IMG/VR virus record: IMGVR_UViG_3300033144_002551 | Location: 1-21,583 of that record | DNA length: 21,583 nt | Source: a virus | Direction: 5' to 3' (one strand) | Shown here: piece by piece, positions 1 through 6,915 of the stretch | Layout of the letters: the number at the start of each line of letters is the position of its first letter | How positions within the stretch are numbered: the first letter of the stretch is position 1 | Translations under genes and position numbers: made by a program | The notes under the pieces: model-generated | Databases searched by the model: none | The model's input: only the letters and a program-made list of their open reading frames with translations | Told to the model about the DNA's origin: nothing

Positions 1-1449
1 TCAGCGTCGCCGGGTTGGTCGCAGGGCTGGTCGGCTCACGCTGGCGAGGATGTGCAGAACGCCCCGTTGTGCGAGATGTTGAATGCGTTGTTCAAGACGA
101 CTTCGTCGGCTGGTGATTTCAGCACGTTCCTGAAGTGGTACGACAAGTTCTTGAACTACTGGAAGGCGCAGGCTGTGTCGACGCCTGGTTTCGTTCTTCG
201 TAACGGTTTGGGCGGTAGTTGGTTGTCGTATGCGTTCGGTTTGATGGAGTTGGGTTCGACGAACAAGTTTGCTGGAACGTATTTCCGGGCGCTACGGGGC
301 GGTAAGGGTGATGCGGTGGCCGGCATTGACGACATGATCGGCAAGTTGCTGGGGTCCACGAAGAAGACGGTGGGTGTCGGTTTCGGTTCTCGTGTCGATG
401 TCAACGAGTTGCGTACCATTAGGCGTGTCCTGGAGAGCGGCATTGTTGGTGGCGGTCAGGTTATTACGGAGGTTGATAGGTCTGTTGCTATGAGGCTTGT
501 CAAGGAGTCTCGTAACCCGTTTACAGGAAACCCGATTGATGTGGTGTTCAATCCTGCGTCGACTGAGTTTGCTCCGTTCCGGTTTATCCGGTCTGCGAAT
601 GAGCAGATGGAAACGGTGTTGCGTGGCGCTTTGGCGTTCGATGTGTTGCAGAAGGGTGGTTCGGTTGGTGAGGCTGCCTCCCAGGTTTACAAGTTCCATT
701 TCAACTATGCGGATTTGACGGCTACGGAACGGAAGGCGCGGCGCATTATTCCGTTCTGGACGTGGCAGAAGAATGTGGTGCCGATTCTGGTGGAGAGCCT
801 GGGGAAGCATCCGTATGCGTGGGGCCGGTTGCAGCAGGTGAAGGGCAATCTGGAACTTCAGTCGAAGGAGGAGGGTATCGTCCCGGATTATTTCCTGGAG
901 AATATGGCTATCCGGTTGCCGTGGAAGATCAACGAGTACCAGTCGTATTGGATTCCTGATCTACCGTTCCGGGATTTGAACCGTTTGATGAAGGAACCGA
1001 CTTCGATCACGCGGGTGTTTGCTGAGTCGGCTGCACCTCCGGTGAAGGTGCCGTTGGAGATTTGGGCGGGGAAGCAGTTCTTTGCTGATTTGCCGTTCAG
1101 CGGCAGGTTTCAGCAGGTGCCGCATGTGTACGACAAGTTTCCGTTTCTGATGCAGGCTTTGGCTTTGGCGGGGAAGGCGAAGAAGAACAAGAAGGGGGAG
1201 TACAAGATGCGGGACCAGGACTTGTACATGTTGGATAGTTGGATGCCGTTCTTGTCGAGGTTCCGTAGGATGTTGCCGAATGAGAAGCGGTATTCGAGGC
1301 GGGTTGTGTCGACTGTGGTGTCGACGGTGTTTGGTACGCAGGTGCGGATCAATGATCCGCATGAGACTCGTAATCAGATGATTAGGAATGATCGGGATTT
1401 CGATAATAAGATCCGTGATCTGATCGATATCGAGATGAGGCTTCGATGA
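1..1449 (+). CDS. Large virion protein, C-terminal part (internal virion / DNA-ejection type), partial
   Basis: The frame is open from base 1, so the true start lies upstream. The GTG at 52 has no convincing ribosome site and is only the first internal start. About 480 residues are visible. The recognisable block is near codons 215-265 of the GTG-numbered protein: YKFHFNYADLTATERKARR followed by a Pro-Phe-Trp-Thr-Trp stretch. I know this pattern from very large phage virion proteins (polyvalent, internal-virion or ejection type) encoded at the end of structural modules. The C-terminus is basic and hydrophilic. The stop overlaps the endolysin start by four bases (ATGA), implying coupled translation. 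The last-structural-gene position before lysis fits. The exact virion role (ejection protein or tape-measure-like) is inference. Confidence 0.6.
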   Translation, partial: SASPGWSQGWSAHAGEDVQNAPLCEMLNALFKTTSSAGDFSTFLKWYDKFLNYWKAQAVSTPGFVLRNGLGGSWLSYAFGLMELGSTNKFAGTYFRALRGGKGDAVAGIDDMIGKLLGSTKKTVGVGFGSRVDVNELRTIRRVLESGIVGGGQVITEVDRSVAMRLVKESRNPFTGNPIDVVFNPASTEFAPFRFIRSANEQMETVLRGALAFDVLQKGGSVGEAASQVYKFHFNYADLTATERKARRIIPFWTWQKNVVPILVESLGKHPYAWGRLQQVKGNLELQSKEEGIVPDYFLENMAIRLPWKINEYQSYWIPDLPFRDLNRLMKEPTSITRVFAESAAPPVKVPLEIWAGKQFFADLPFSGRFQQVPHVYDKFPFLMQALALAGKAKKNKKGEYKMRDQDLYMLDSWMPFLSRFRRMLPNEKRYSRRVVSTVVSTVFGTQVRINDPHETRNQMIRNDRDFDNKIRDLIDIEMRLR

Positions 1450-2210
1450 GGGTTGTTCGTAGGTCTGAGTGGGGGGCACGGGAGCCGGCGAAGCCGTTTC
1501 GTGCGTTGAACCGTGGCCGTGTGAAGGGTGTTGTGTTGCATCACAGTGGTGTGGAGGGTGGCCCGTCGGGGATTGCTGCGGTGAGGGCGTTTGAGGCGTA
1601 CCATATGGATACCCGTAAGTGGGATGGGGTTGCCTACAACTGGTTGGTGGATTCGACTGGTGGGGTGTTTGAGGGTCGTGGTGGCGGTGTGCGTGGTGCT
1701 GCTACGAAGGGGTGGAATGCCCGTTCGGAATCGATCTGTTATACGGGGTGGGGGTATGATCCGGTGCCGACGGTGGCGTTGAAGGCTATCCGGTCGGTGA
1801 TTGATGATGTGCAGTTCCGGTATGGGGGTTCGTTGTGGGTGCGGGGGCATCGGGACATGTCGTCGTCGACTTGTCCTGGTGACTGGCTGTATGACTGGCT
1901 GTCTGATGGTGGCCGGGTGGACCAGGGTCCACCTTCGGATATTGACTGGGCGGGGATTGTGGCCTATCTGACGGCCTTGAAGGGCCGTGTGGCGGCTACA
2001 CCTCTGTCGAGGCGTCGCAGGAGCCGTGGAGAGGCTGTACGGGTCGCTCAGGCGCATCTGAGGCACCGTGGGTACGACCCCGGTCCAGCGGATGGTATCT
2101 ATGGTAGGCGTACAGCCGCTGCCGTACAAAAGTTCGAGAAGGCTATGGGCTTCTTGAAGCCGAACGGTGTCCTTGACGGGGCTACCTGGACGGCACTGTT
2201 CTTCGTTTAG
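1446..2210 (+). CDS. Endolysin: N-acetylmuramoyl-L-alanine amidase with C-terminal peptidoglycan-binding domain
   Basis: 254 aa. Cuts the amide bond between muramic acid and the stem peptide to lyse the host. Residues 3-155 form an Amidase_2/PGRP domain: VVRRSEWGAR at the start, first zinc ligand in LHHSG (H32/H33), AYNW near residue 64 holding the likely catalytic Tyr, then the second and third ligands H135 (RGHRD) and C143 (TCPGDW). A basic linker (SRRRRSRG) leads to a PG_binding_1 repeat at about 195-252 (AVRVAQAHLRHRGY, DGIYGRRTAAAVQKFEK, DGATWTALF). There is no signal peptide, so export needs a holin, and a holin candidate follows at 2741. The start is the ATG that overlaps the previous stop. 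Base use is G/T-rich like the gene before it. Confidence 0.95.
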   Translation: MRVVRRSEWGAREPAKPFRALNRGRVKGVVLHHSGVEGGPSGIAAVRAFEAYHMDTRKWDGVAYNWLVDSTGGVFEGRGGGVRGAATKGWNARSESICYTGWGYDPVPTVALKAIRSVIDDVQFRYGGSLWVRGHRDMSSSTCPGDWLYDWLSDGGRVDQGPPSDIDWAGIVAYLTALKGRVAATPLSRRRRSRGEAVRVAQAHLRHRGYDPGPADGIYGRRTAAAVQKFEKAMGFLKPNGVLDGATWTALFFV

Positions 2211-2246
2211 AGGGACACTCCACCCATCTAATAGGAGGTACCCAAC

Positions 2247-2432
2247 ATGCCGAAGGGCAAAGGTTACGGAACATTCGAGAAGACGTTCGGCTCGCAGAAC
2301 AAGCAGCCGTACAACTCGACATCGAAGGACAACATGCACGCCATGAGCGTGCAAGCCAAGAAGGACGCGGCGTATCTTCGCAAGACGAAACTGGGGAACG
2401 CCGCTCACGGCGGTCGCCCCTTCGGGAAGTAG
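2247..2432 (+). CDS. Small basic protein of unknown function (61 aa)
   Basis: Not recognised. The start is well supported: AGGAGGT lies eight bases before the ATG, one of the strongest ribosome sites in the window. The protein is rich in Lys, Gly, Asn and Gln (MPKGKGYGTFEKTFGS at the start, GGRPFGK at the end), has no hydrophobic segment and is probably soluble or nucleic-acid or virion associated. It sits between endolysin and holin in a string of tiny genes. The 36-base gap before it is the only break in the first 3.2 kb, and its coding strand is richer in A and C than the endolysin gene just upstream. Confidence 0.8.
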   Translation: MPKGKGYGTFEKTFGSQNKQPYNSTSKDNMHAMSVQAKKDAAYLRKTKLGNAAHGGRPFGK

Positions 2433-2438
2433 GACACT

Positions 2439-2570
2439 ATGAGGGATGGTTCAACACCACGCCCAGTGAAGGCCGCCAAGGTGCTTGTCACCACAGTGAA
2501 CAGAGGTGGCGGCATCGGTACTGTCGGCTCACCGTCGAAGGCCGGCGCCCGCAAAGCCCTGCGTGACTGA
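2439..2570 (+). CDS. Very small basic protein of unknown function (43 aa)
   Basis: ATG at 2439, six bases after the previous stop, with GGGAAG about nine bases upstream inside the preceding gene. Encodes a 43-residue, Lys/Arg/Gly-rich peptide (MRDGSTPRPVKAAKVLVTTV at the start, ARKALRD at the end). It has no membrane segment. It fills an otherwise empty gap in a tightly packed operon and its stop shares a base with the following ATG (TGATG). No family is recognised. Confidence 0.55.
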   Translation: MRDGSTPRPVKAAKVLVTTVNRGGGIGTVGSPSKAGARKALRD

Positions 2571-2605
2571 TGCCAGGTAAGAAGCCTCGTCGCCCAAGGT
2601 ACTGA
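2570..2605 (+). CDS. Possible 11-residue basic mini-ORF
   Basis: A TGATG junction with the previous gene opens an 11-codon frame ([11 protein letters not shown]) that stops one base before the next gene's ATG. Five of eleven residues are Lys or Arg. No independent ribosome site is visible, so it could only be read by reinitiation. It may be a real micro-peptide, a coupling device, or chance. Confidence 0.25.
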   Translation: MPGKKPRRPRY

Positions 2606-2606
2606 C

Positions 2607-2744
2607 ATGCCCCTGAAAAAGGGTTCCAGTCAAGATGTCATCGGCCACAACATCGGTAAGTTGATTACCGAAGGGTACCCACGGGACCAGGCTGCCGCTA
2701 TCGCCTACGACAAAGCGAAACCAAAATCGAGAGGGAAGAAATGA
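2607..2744 (+). CDS. Conserved small phage protein (MPLKKGSS type, 45 aa)
   Basis: 45 residues beginning [20 protein letters not shown], then a [17 protein letters not shown] segment and a basic tail (KPKSRGKK). From general knowledge, this N-terminus and the GYPxxQAxAIA helix recur in a very common small phage protein of unknown role, often found near structural or lysis genes. AAGG lies about nine bases before the ATG. The stop overlaps the holin start (ATGA). Confidence 0.75.
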   Translation: MPLKKGSSQDVIGHNIGKLITEGYPRDQAAAIAYDKAKPKSRGKK

Positions 2745-2899
2745 CCGACATGCTAGAGAGAGCAGCGTGGACCTTTTGCCAGGGATTCCTGGGAGTGTTC
2801 CTAGTCAGCGACCTGTCAACCGGCCGCGGAGCCGTCATTGCCGGCGTTGCAGCAGCACTATCCGTCATCAAGACATACGCCAGGGATAAGATCGCATAG
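2741..2899 (+). CDS. Holin-like small membrane protein (r1t-like)
   Basis: 52 residues with two short hydrophobic segments separated by a polar turn: [15 protein letters not shown] (about 8-22), SDLSTGRG turn, then [13 protein letters not shown] (31-43) and a charged tail KTYARDKIA. The ERAxWTFxQxFLG start followed by an AxxAGxAAALSxxK helix matches the layout I associate with r1t-type holins of Gram-positive phages, which form the lesion that lets the endolysin out. The position in the lysis cassette supports this. Coupled to both neighbours by ATGA and TAGTG overlaps. Confidence 0.75.
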   Translation: MTDMLERAAWTFCQGFLGVFLVSDLSTGRGAVIAGVAAALSVIKTYARDKIA

Positions 2900-3210
2900 T
2901 GGATAACCTTGACGCTCAATGGGGTGACTTTATGGCATCCAGCGGCGTTCAACTAGAGCAAGACGTTCTGCGTTCCTTTCAGGAAAGCCGGCATCTGCTC
3001 GACATGACAGACGGCACTCACGCCTCCTGGTACGGCAACCAACTCGGTGTGCTTCTTGTCTTTCAACGGGATGAAGCGATGAGGATGGTCGGCGGTTGGC
3101 ATGATGCCGACGGCGGCGACCTCATTGCTTTGTCTCGGATCTTGGGGTGGGTCACCGGGTTCGTCGACATGATCGAACAGTGCCTGATGCTTTACGACTC
3201 CGAAGAATAG
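2899..3210 (+). CDS. Unknown acidic protein (103 aa)
   Basis: GTG start overlapping the holin stop by one base (TAGTG). The first in-frame ATG is at codon 12 (MASSGVQLEQ), an alternative start. Mostly helical and acidic; SWYGNQLGVLLVFQRDEAMRM and LSRILGWVTGFVDMIEQCLM look like amphipathic or weakly hydrophobic helices rather than clear membrane spans. No family is recognised. It is the last rightward gene before the convergent leftward operon, whose final stop is 12 bases away. No convincing intrinsic terminator lies between the two. Confidence 0.7.
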   Translation: MDNLDAQWGDFMASSGVQLEQDVLRSFQESRHLLDMTDGTHASWYGNQLGVLLVFQRDEAMRMVGGWHDADGGDLIALSRILGWVTGFVDMIEQCLMLYDSEE

Positions 3211-3222
3211 GATCGTATTCGT

Positions 3223-3576
3223 TCATGTATGACAGGTTCTGTCGCGTCTACGCGCCAGAGTTGTTTTGGGAACATCGAGAATGCTGCCGACAAAACGTAA
3301 ACTCAACCGCACCGTGGTGAGCATGTGGAAGATCCACTGTTCTTCCGCCGTGAGGTGATCCAGGGCGTCAGCGAGAATCTCCCGCAACTCGTCTTGCTCT
3401 GTGATGCTTTCCTCGGGTTCAACCCCAGGCGCAGACCGCATCAAAGCGTCGTAAAGGTTATCTGGGCGTCGCTGCGTCCACGGTCGAATCGATGCGTTCC
3501 CGGTGCCGGCTGGCCCTAAGAGAACATCCATCAAGTACGGGTCGGCTGTCCATGCTCCCCGCTCCGACCTACTCAA
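3223..3576 (-). CDS. Small sigma-70 region-4-like helix-turn-helix protein
   Basis: 117 aa if read from the TTG at 3576, which overlaps the previous gene's last codons; the first ATG is residue 16 (MDVLLGPAG) and is a fair alternative. The C-terminal third has LTAEEQWIFHMLTTVRLSLRF running into VGSILDVPKTTLARRRDR (about residues 75-113). This is the pattern of a sigma-70 region 4 or sigma-4-like HTH (LTxEExxV..LS.xxVA..LgVpkttlaRrrdR). No region 2 is present, so it is not a complete sigma factor. It could bind promoters or host RNA polymerase to redirect transcription. It is the last gene of the leftward operon. Confidence 0.7.
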   Translation of the reverse strand: MSRSERGAWTADPYLMDVLLGPAGTGNASIRPWTQRRPDNLYDALMRSAPGVEPEESITEQDELREILADALDHLTAEEQWIFHMLTTVRLSLRFVGSILDVPKTTLARRRDRTCHT

Positions 3577-4060
3577 TAGACGGTGCGTTCAGAAACTGCT
3601 CCCCTATGACCCGTGTGTTTTCCAGGTCGTAATGTGCCGGCTCACCCTTCTCCCACGCTTCGTCGTAGTCGATCCACCCCAGGATGTCGACGACACGAAA
3701 CTCGGGTGGCACTGGTTGCACCACCCACAGCACCAGCCCCTGCTCCAACTGCCGGCGGCGTACAGCAGCATTGGTGCTGGTCCGTACCCGACGCACCTCA
3801 ATGTTGTGGCCCACGTCAGGGAGATGCTTGTAGGTCTTGTGGTCTGACTTGTGCCACACATGCCCCGACCAGTACTGGTTGGTGATCTTGGCGACAGCGA
3901 GTTCCCCCACGCAGGCAGCAGCCTGCGCTGTGCGGTTGTCCTCCATCAGGTTCTTGTCGTAGTGGGCGGCGTCACGCTTACCCCAGTTCGCTACGAAACG
4001 ACGCGCCCCAATGTTCAAGGCATGCTCGTACTCCCAGGGATCCAGTTCGATCTGTATCAT
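3569..4060 (-). CDS. Putative PD-(D/E)XK-fold nuclease-like phage protein (163 aa)
   Basis: 163 aa, ATG overlapping the RusA stop (ATGA). Residues 42-60 (NRTAQAAACVGELAVAKI) and 80-93 (LPDVGHNIEVRRVR) give the E...PD...(D/E)xK-like layout: E53, D82 and E88, with Arg where Lys is usual. The C-terminal strand LVLWVVQPVPPEFRVV and GWIDYDEAW resemble a widespread phage protein family that I consider a diverged PD-(D/E)XK nuclease. Its place beside RusA and the primase fits DNA processing. The altered metal-binding motif leaves catalysis uncertain. Confidence 0.6.
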   Translation of the reverse strand: MIQIELDPWEYEHALNIGARRFVANWGKRDAAHYDKNLMEDNRTAQAAACVGELAVAKITNQYWSGHVWHKSDHKTYKHLPDVGHNIEVRRVRTSTNAAVRRRQLEQGLVLWVVQPVPPEFRVVDILGWIDYDEAWEKGEPAHYDLENTRVIGEQFLNAPSIE

Positions 4061-4401
4061 TTCTTCTTCCCGATCAGACGATGAACCTGGCGGTCATCGT
4101 CGTAGGCCAAACCGTTCAGAGCATCCTCGACAAGTTTCAGATAGTTGGATACATCCCCTCGTAGCATCGATCTTTCCATCTCCAGGGGTGTCAACGTGAT
4201 TGTGATCCGGTCCTTGGAGAACACGCACGCCATCGACACCGGCCCCTCAAACTTCGGTCCCTTGTACGCCTCAGCGATCACAGCCTCAGCGTCGACCGTT
4301 CCCTTCGGTGTGTAGGTGCGTCCCTTACCGAAGCGGGGACGCCCCTTGGCGCGAGGCTGCCCCCGGACAGTGAACCGGTATGTCTGCGGGTTGGGGGCCA
4401 T
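4057..4401 (-). CDS. rusA: RusA-family Holliday junction resolvase, one catalytic Asp replaced
   Basis: 114 aa from the ATG at 4401, with AGGAGG seven bases upstream; the previous gene's stop shares its first base (TGATG). RusA dimers cut four-way junctions to resolve recombination or branched replication DNA. The N-terminal GQPRAKGRPRFGKGRTYTP and the core RGDVSNYLKLVEDALNGLAYDDD are typical of the family. In E. coli RusA, D70, D72 and D91 are essential; here the aligned residues are D83, Ser85 and D102, so the middle Asp is lost. D93 and D101 are also present. The length is normal for the family. It may be active with altered metal binding, or act as a binder only. Confidence 0.88.
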   Translation of the reverse strand: MAPNPQTYRFTVRGQPRAKGRPRFGKGRTYTPKGTVDAEAVIAEAYKGPKFEGPVSMACVFSKDRITITLTPLEMERSMLRGDVSNYLKLVEDALNGLAYDDDRQVHRLIGKKK

Positions 4402-5336
4402 CAAAGTCCTCCTAGAGTGTTGTGCCTGGCGTTCGTAACAAGTTCCTCCAGGCGTTGGTTCCGGTCGTTGCGGTCTACAAACTTTCCGACACGTTCATCA
4501 AGTTCTCCGGTGAGTCGCAGGACAGTGTGGTCACTGTAGTTTTGTCTAAACAGGGAACAGGCGAAAGTATACAGGGCGTTGGAGCGGTCCTCCCGGATGT
4601 CACCCTCCCATATGCGGCGGGCTATGTAAGCGAAGTTGTCGTCGTCACGGCTACGGGTCTGTTCAACCTTCGCTATGGGCTTCAGGTGTCGTTCCTGGTA
4701 CAGGGCGTGAACGGATCGGATGGCGTGACTGGAGGCACGCGACTCCCACGCTGTTTCCACAAACTCGTCGAGGTCGTACGGCTCGTCGTCAGCGTTGATG
4801 ACTACCTGCCGGCCAGGGGCCGCCATGTTCGGGTAGGGCAGCAGTAGACAGTTCCCGAATCCTTTCCCCTCCAGAATAGTCTGCTTGGGGTACACCTCCT
4901 TGGTTGGTACATCCACCAGGCGGCATGCACCCAGCATCGCTTCACGACCCATTTCCGCTGTCAATGGCTGCCGCAGGTACACCCACAGGTGGAACCCTTT
5001 CGACCTGGATCGTTCGATCCAGCCTTGAACACCGAACCGTTGCAGCAAGCGTTGCAGGTTGCAGGCGTGAACGAAGTCGGGTTCTCCCTCGTCGAGGTCG
5101 ACCGCCAACCAGTTCACATACCATTCAGCGGTGCGTTGGTAGTCTTTCCTGAACAGGGGGTACACCCCGATAGGTGGTTCCCCCTCCAGGTGTTCCCGGA
5201 CAGCGTCCACATACTGTTCACCTTCAGCGGAGTAAGCCACCCCCTGGGGGTCAACCAGAGGACGGATGCCGTCATAGTTGGTGGCTATGCGACCGCCCTG
5301 GTGTAGCCGGGCGAAGGTGTCGGCTACGTCAACCAT
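4401..5336 (-). CDS. DNA primase, archaeo-eukaryotic (AEP) superfamily
   Basis: 311 aa. Would make primers for the helicase encoded just upstream. AEP motif I is D80-L-D82 in WLAVDLDEGE. Motif II is RSKGFHLWVYL (S112, H116). It is followed by a KEVYPKQ...GFGNCLLLPYP block (146-169), the EIFPKQ/GN.I.LP signature I associate with phage and TOTE-type AEP primases. Residues 230-305 form a helical C-terminal part (EDRSNALYTFACSLFRQ) resembling the PriCT-like regions of such enzymes. No DnaG-type zinc finger or TOPRIM domain is seen. The start overlaps the helicase 3' end by 13 bases. AEP enzymes can also polymerise DNA, so a wider role is possible. Confidence 0.82.
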   Translation of the reverse strand: MVDVADTFARLHQGGRIATNYDGIRPLVDPQGVAYSAEGEQYVDAVREHLEGEPPIGVYPLFRKDYQRTAEWYVNWLAVDLDEGEPDFVHACNLQRLLQRFGVQGWIERSRSKGFHLWVYLRQPLTAEMGREAMLGACRLVDVPTKEVYPKQTILEGKGFGNCLLLPYPNMAAPGRQVVINADDEPYDLDEFVETAWESRASSHAIRSVHALYQERHLKPIAKVEQTRSRDDDNFAYIARRIWEGDIREDRSNALYTFACSLFRQNYSDHTVLRLTGELDERVGKFVDRNDRNQRLEELVTNARHNTLGGL

Positions 5337-6298
5337 CGGTCATCCACGGGGATGTCAGATTCGTAGTATTCCCGAACGAGGCCACAGTGCGGGTCCATGA
5401 AGTAGTCGATAGGTGGGTTCGTTATGTGGCACGGAGGCCGCTTGTTCTTACACAGGTCTAATGAAATAGACACAGAATGGATGCGGCGTTGGTGGTCGTC
5501 GAGTTTCGCCAAGTCTCGTTTGCGGAACACATTCAACTGGAGGATGGCGTACTCGTCTGCGTTGAACTTGCCGTCATCCATTCCCCTCGACGTTCCCCTC
5601 GTCGAACTCTTACCCGACTGGTGGACAAGGCCGACGGGAAGGTTCTCTGTTTCGGCCCACTCCTTGACACCCTTCAACACGGATGAGACACCCTCGTAGC
5701 CGGACGCTGCCGGCAACTGCTCCAGGAAGTCGATCATCACGAAGCGGGGTCGGATCTGCCAGAAGTCTTCACACTCGGAGAGAGCAACACTCATCTCACC
5801 AAAGGGCATAGCGGATGGGAATATCTTTACCCGATCCAGCGTTTCCTTAGCGTCCTCGATGTGCTGCCGGTGAATCATGTCGCCCGCCTGGAGGGCTTCT
5901 TCCACATCGGCAAGGTTCTGCATGTACAGTAAAGCGTACAGTTTGCTGATGACCAGAGTCTCTGGTTCGTCCGGTGTGAAGATCACAGCCCGAAAGTCCG
6001 GGTCGTTGTTCAGGTTTGTTGCTATGGCTGACAGTAGCACAGCGGACTTGCCACTATGGGCACGGCCCGTGACGACGAGAACGTCGGACGGCCACACGCC
6101 ACGCATCTTGGTGTCGATGTCTCCCAACCCCAGGAAGAACCTGTCGTGGCTCCCCGCTGCGTACTCCATCCACTTGTCTACCGCCTTGTGGCTGGGCTGG
6201 AAGTAACGGTAGTTGTGTTCAGCGGGCTGAACATCAACACCCCCCAATCGGGCGTCAATGTCAGCGTCGCTGAACGCAACAGGTGCGTCGTCGCCCAC
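5324..6298 (-). CDS. Replicative DNA helicase, DnaB/RecA-like ATPase
   Basis: 324 aa from a GTG directly after the previous gene's TAG. Residues 56-64 (LGLGDIDTK) precede Walker A GRAHSGKS (78-85). Walker B is RFVMIDFLEQL (D190). GLVHQSGK (223-230) and the Arg-rich stretch near 234-240 are consistent with motif H4 and the arginine finger. The layout matches the RecA-like motor domain of DnaB-family helicases that unwind at the fork. The DnaB N-terminal primase-binding domain is absent or much reduced: only about 50 residues precede the motor. The neighbouring primase makes a helicase-primase pair likely. Confidence 0.85.
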   Translation of the reverse strand: MGDDAPVAFSDADIDARLGGVDVQPAEHNYRYFQPSHKAVDKWMEYAAGSHDRFFLGLGDIDTKMRGVWPSDVLVVTGRAHSGKSAVLLSAIATNLNNDPDFRAVIFTPDEPETLVISKLYALLYMQNLADVEEALQAGDMIHRQHIEDAKETLDRVKIFPSAMPFGEMSVALSECEDFWQIRPRFVMIDFLEQLPAASGYEGVSSVLKGVKEWAETENLPVGLVHQSGKSSTRGTSRGMDDGKFNADEYAILQLNVFRKRDLAKLDDHQRRIHSVSISLDLCKNKRPPCHITNPPIDYFMDPHCGLVREYYESDIPVDDRWLT

Positions 6299-6895
6299 CT
6301 ACCGGTTGGTCTGGTAGGCGTACTGCTGGAGTTCGCCTCGACGGACGTCCCACGGGAAGTCGACAGCGTCGGCCTGCGTCTGACCGGATGCCTGGTCCCA
6401 CACCTTCAACGGGACGTTGCTGTCACCGTCGTTGACCCACAGACCCACGTTGTTTGACACGTCGCCGTGTTCCTTCACCTCGAACACCTTGATGGTGCCC
6501 CCGTTACCGTCCGACCACTCGTTGGGCTGGAAGGCCAGCAGGTTCCAGGCGGCCTGCTTCTCGTCTGACTGCTTGCCGACACAGAAGTCGACCCGTGGGT
6601 ATATCTTCTGCCCCAACTGCGGGCCACGGGCCGCTGGTGCGGCCACCACTGACTGCTGGGTGGGGCCAGGAGGTGGTGCGGCAGCCACCACTGGTGCCGC
6701 AGCGGGTGCCGCCACAGGGGTTGCACCGGGGAACACGGCAGCGATGTCACCCATCACGACTCGCTCCATCAGGTCGTTGTGAACTGTCTCCACTGTCGCC
6801 AGGTACACGTTGACATCCGGGTTACCGCAGCACATGGAACCTGCGACCTTCGCCGCAACCTGAGCCACAATGGAATGCTTTTCTCTCGTATCCAT
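6299..6895 (-). CDS. Unknown replication-operon protein with Pro/Ala linker (198 aa)
   Basis: The ATG at 6895 is preferred: GGGGAGAGAGAG lies upstream, although the frame is open 19 codons further. Three parts are visible: an N-terminal helical region (6-48, REKHSIVAQVAAKVAGSM then VYLATVETVHNDLMERV), a low-complexity Ala/Pro linker (about 56-95), and a C-terminal domain (96-198) with strands IKVFEVKEHG and VGLWVNDGDSNVPLKVWDQ. The C-terminal domain could be an OB-like or ssDNA-binding fold, and the place just before the helicase would suit a DNA-binding accessory factor. No catalytic motif is visible and the function is not established. Confidence 0.75.
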   Translation of the reverse strand: MDTREKHSIVAQVAAKVAGSMCCGNPDVNVYLATVETVHNDLMERVVMGDIAAVFPGATPVAAPAAAPVVAAAPPPGPTQQSVVAAPAARGPQLGQKIYPRVDFCVGKQSDEKQAAWNLLAFQPNEWSDGNGGTIKVFEVKEHGDVSNNVGLWVNDGDSNVPLKVWDQASGQTQADAVDFPWDVRRGELQQYAYQTNR

Positions 6896-6915
6896 ATTCT
6901 TTCTCTCTCTCCCCT

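Noticed and set aside
1374-2408. A 344-codon minus-strand frame across the endolysin gene
   Set aside because: Shadow of the endolysin; Arg/Pro/His-rich translation, no ribosome site, and the plus strand encodes a clear enzyme.
3205-3228. GAATA/TATTC inverted repeat between convergent genes as a bidirectional terminator
   Set aside because: Only a five-base stem and no T tract; too weak to call.
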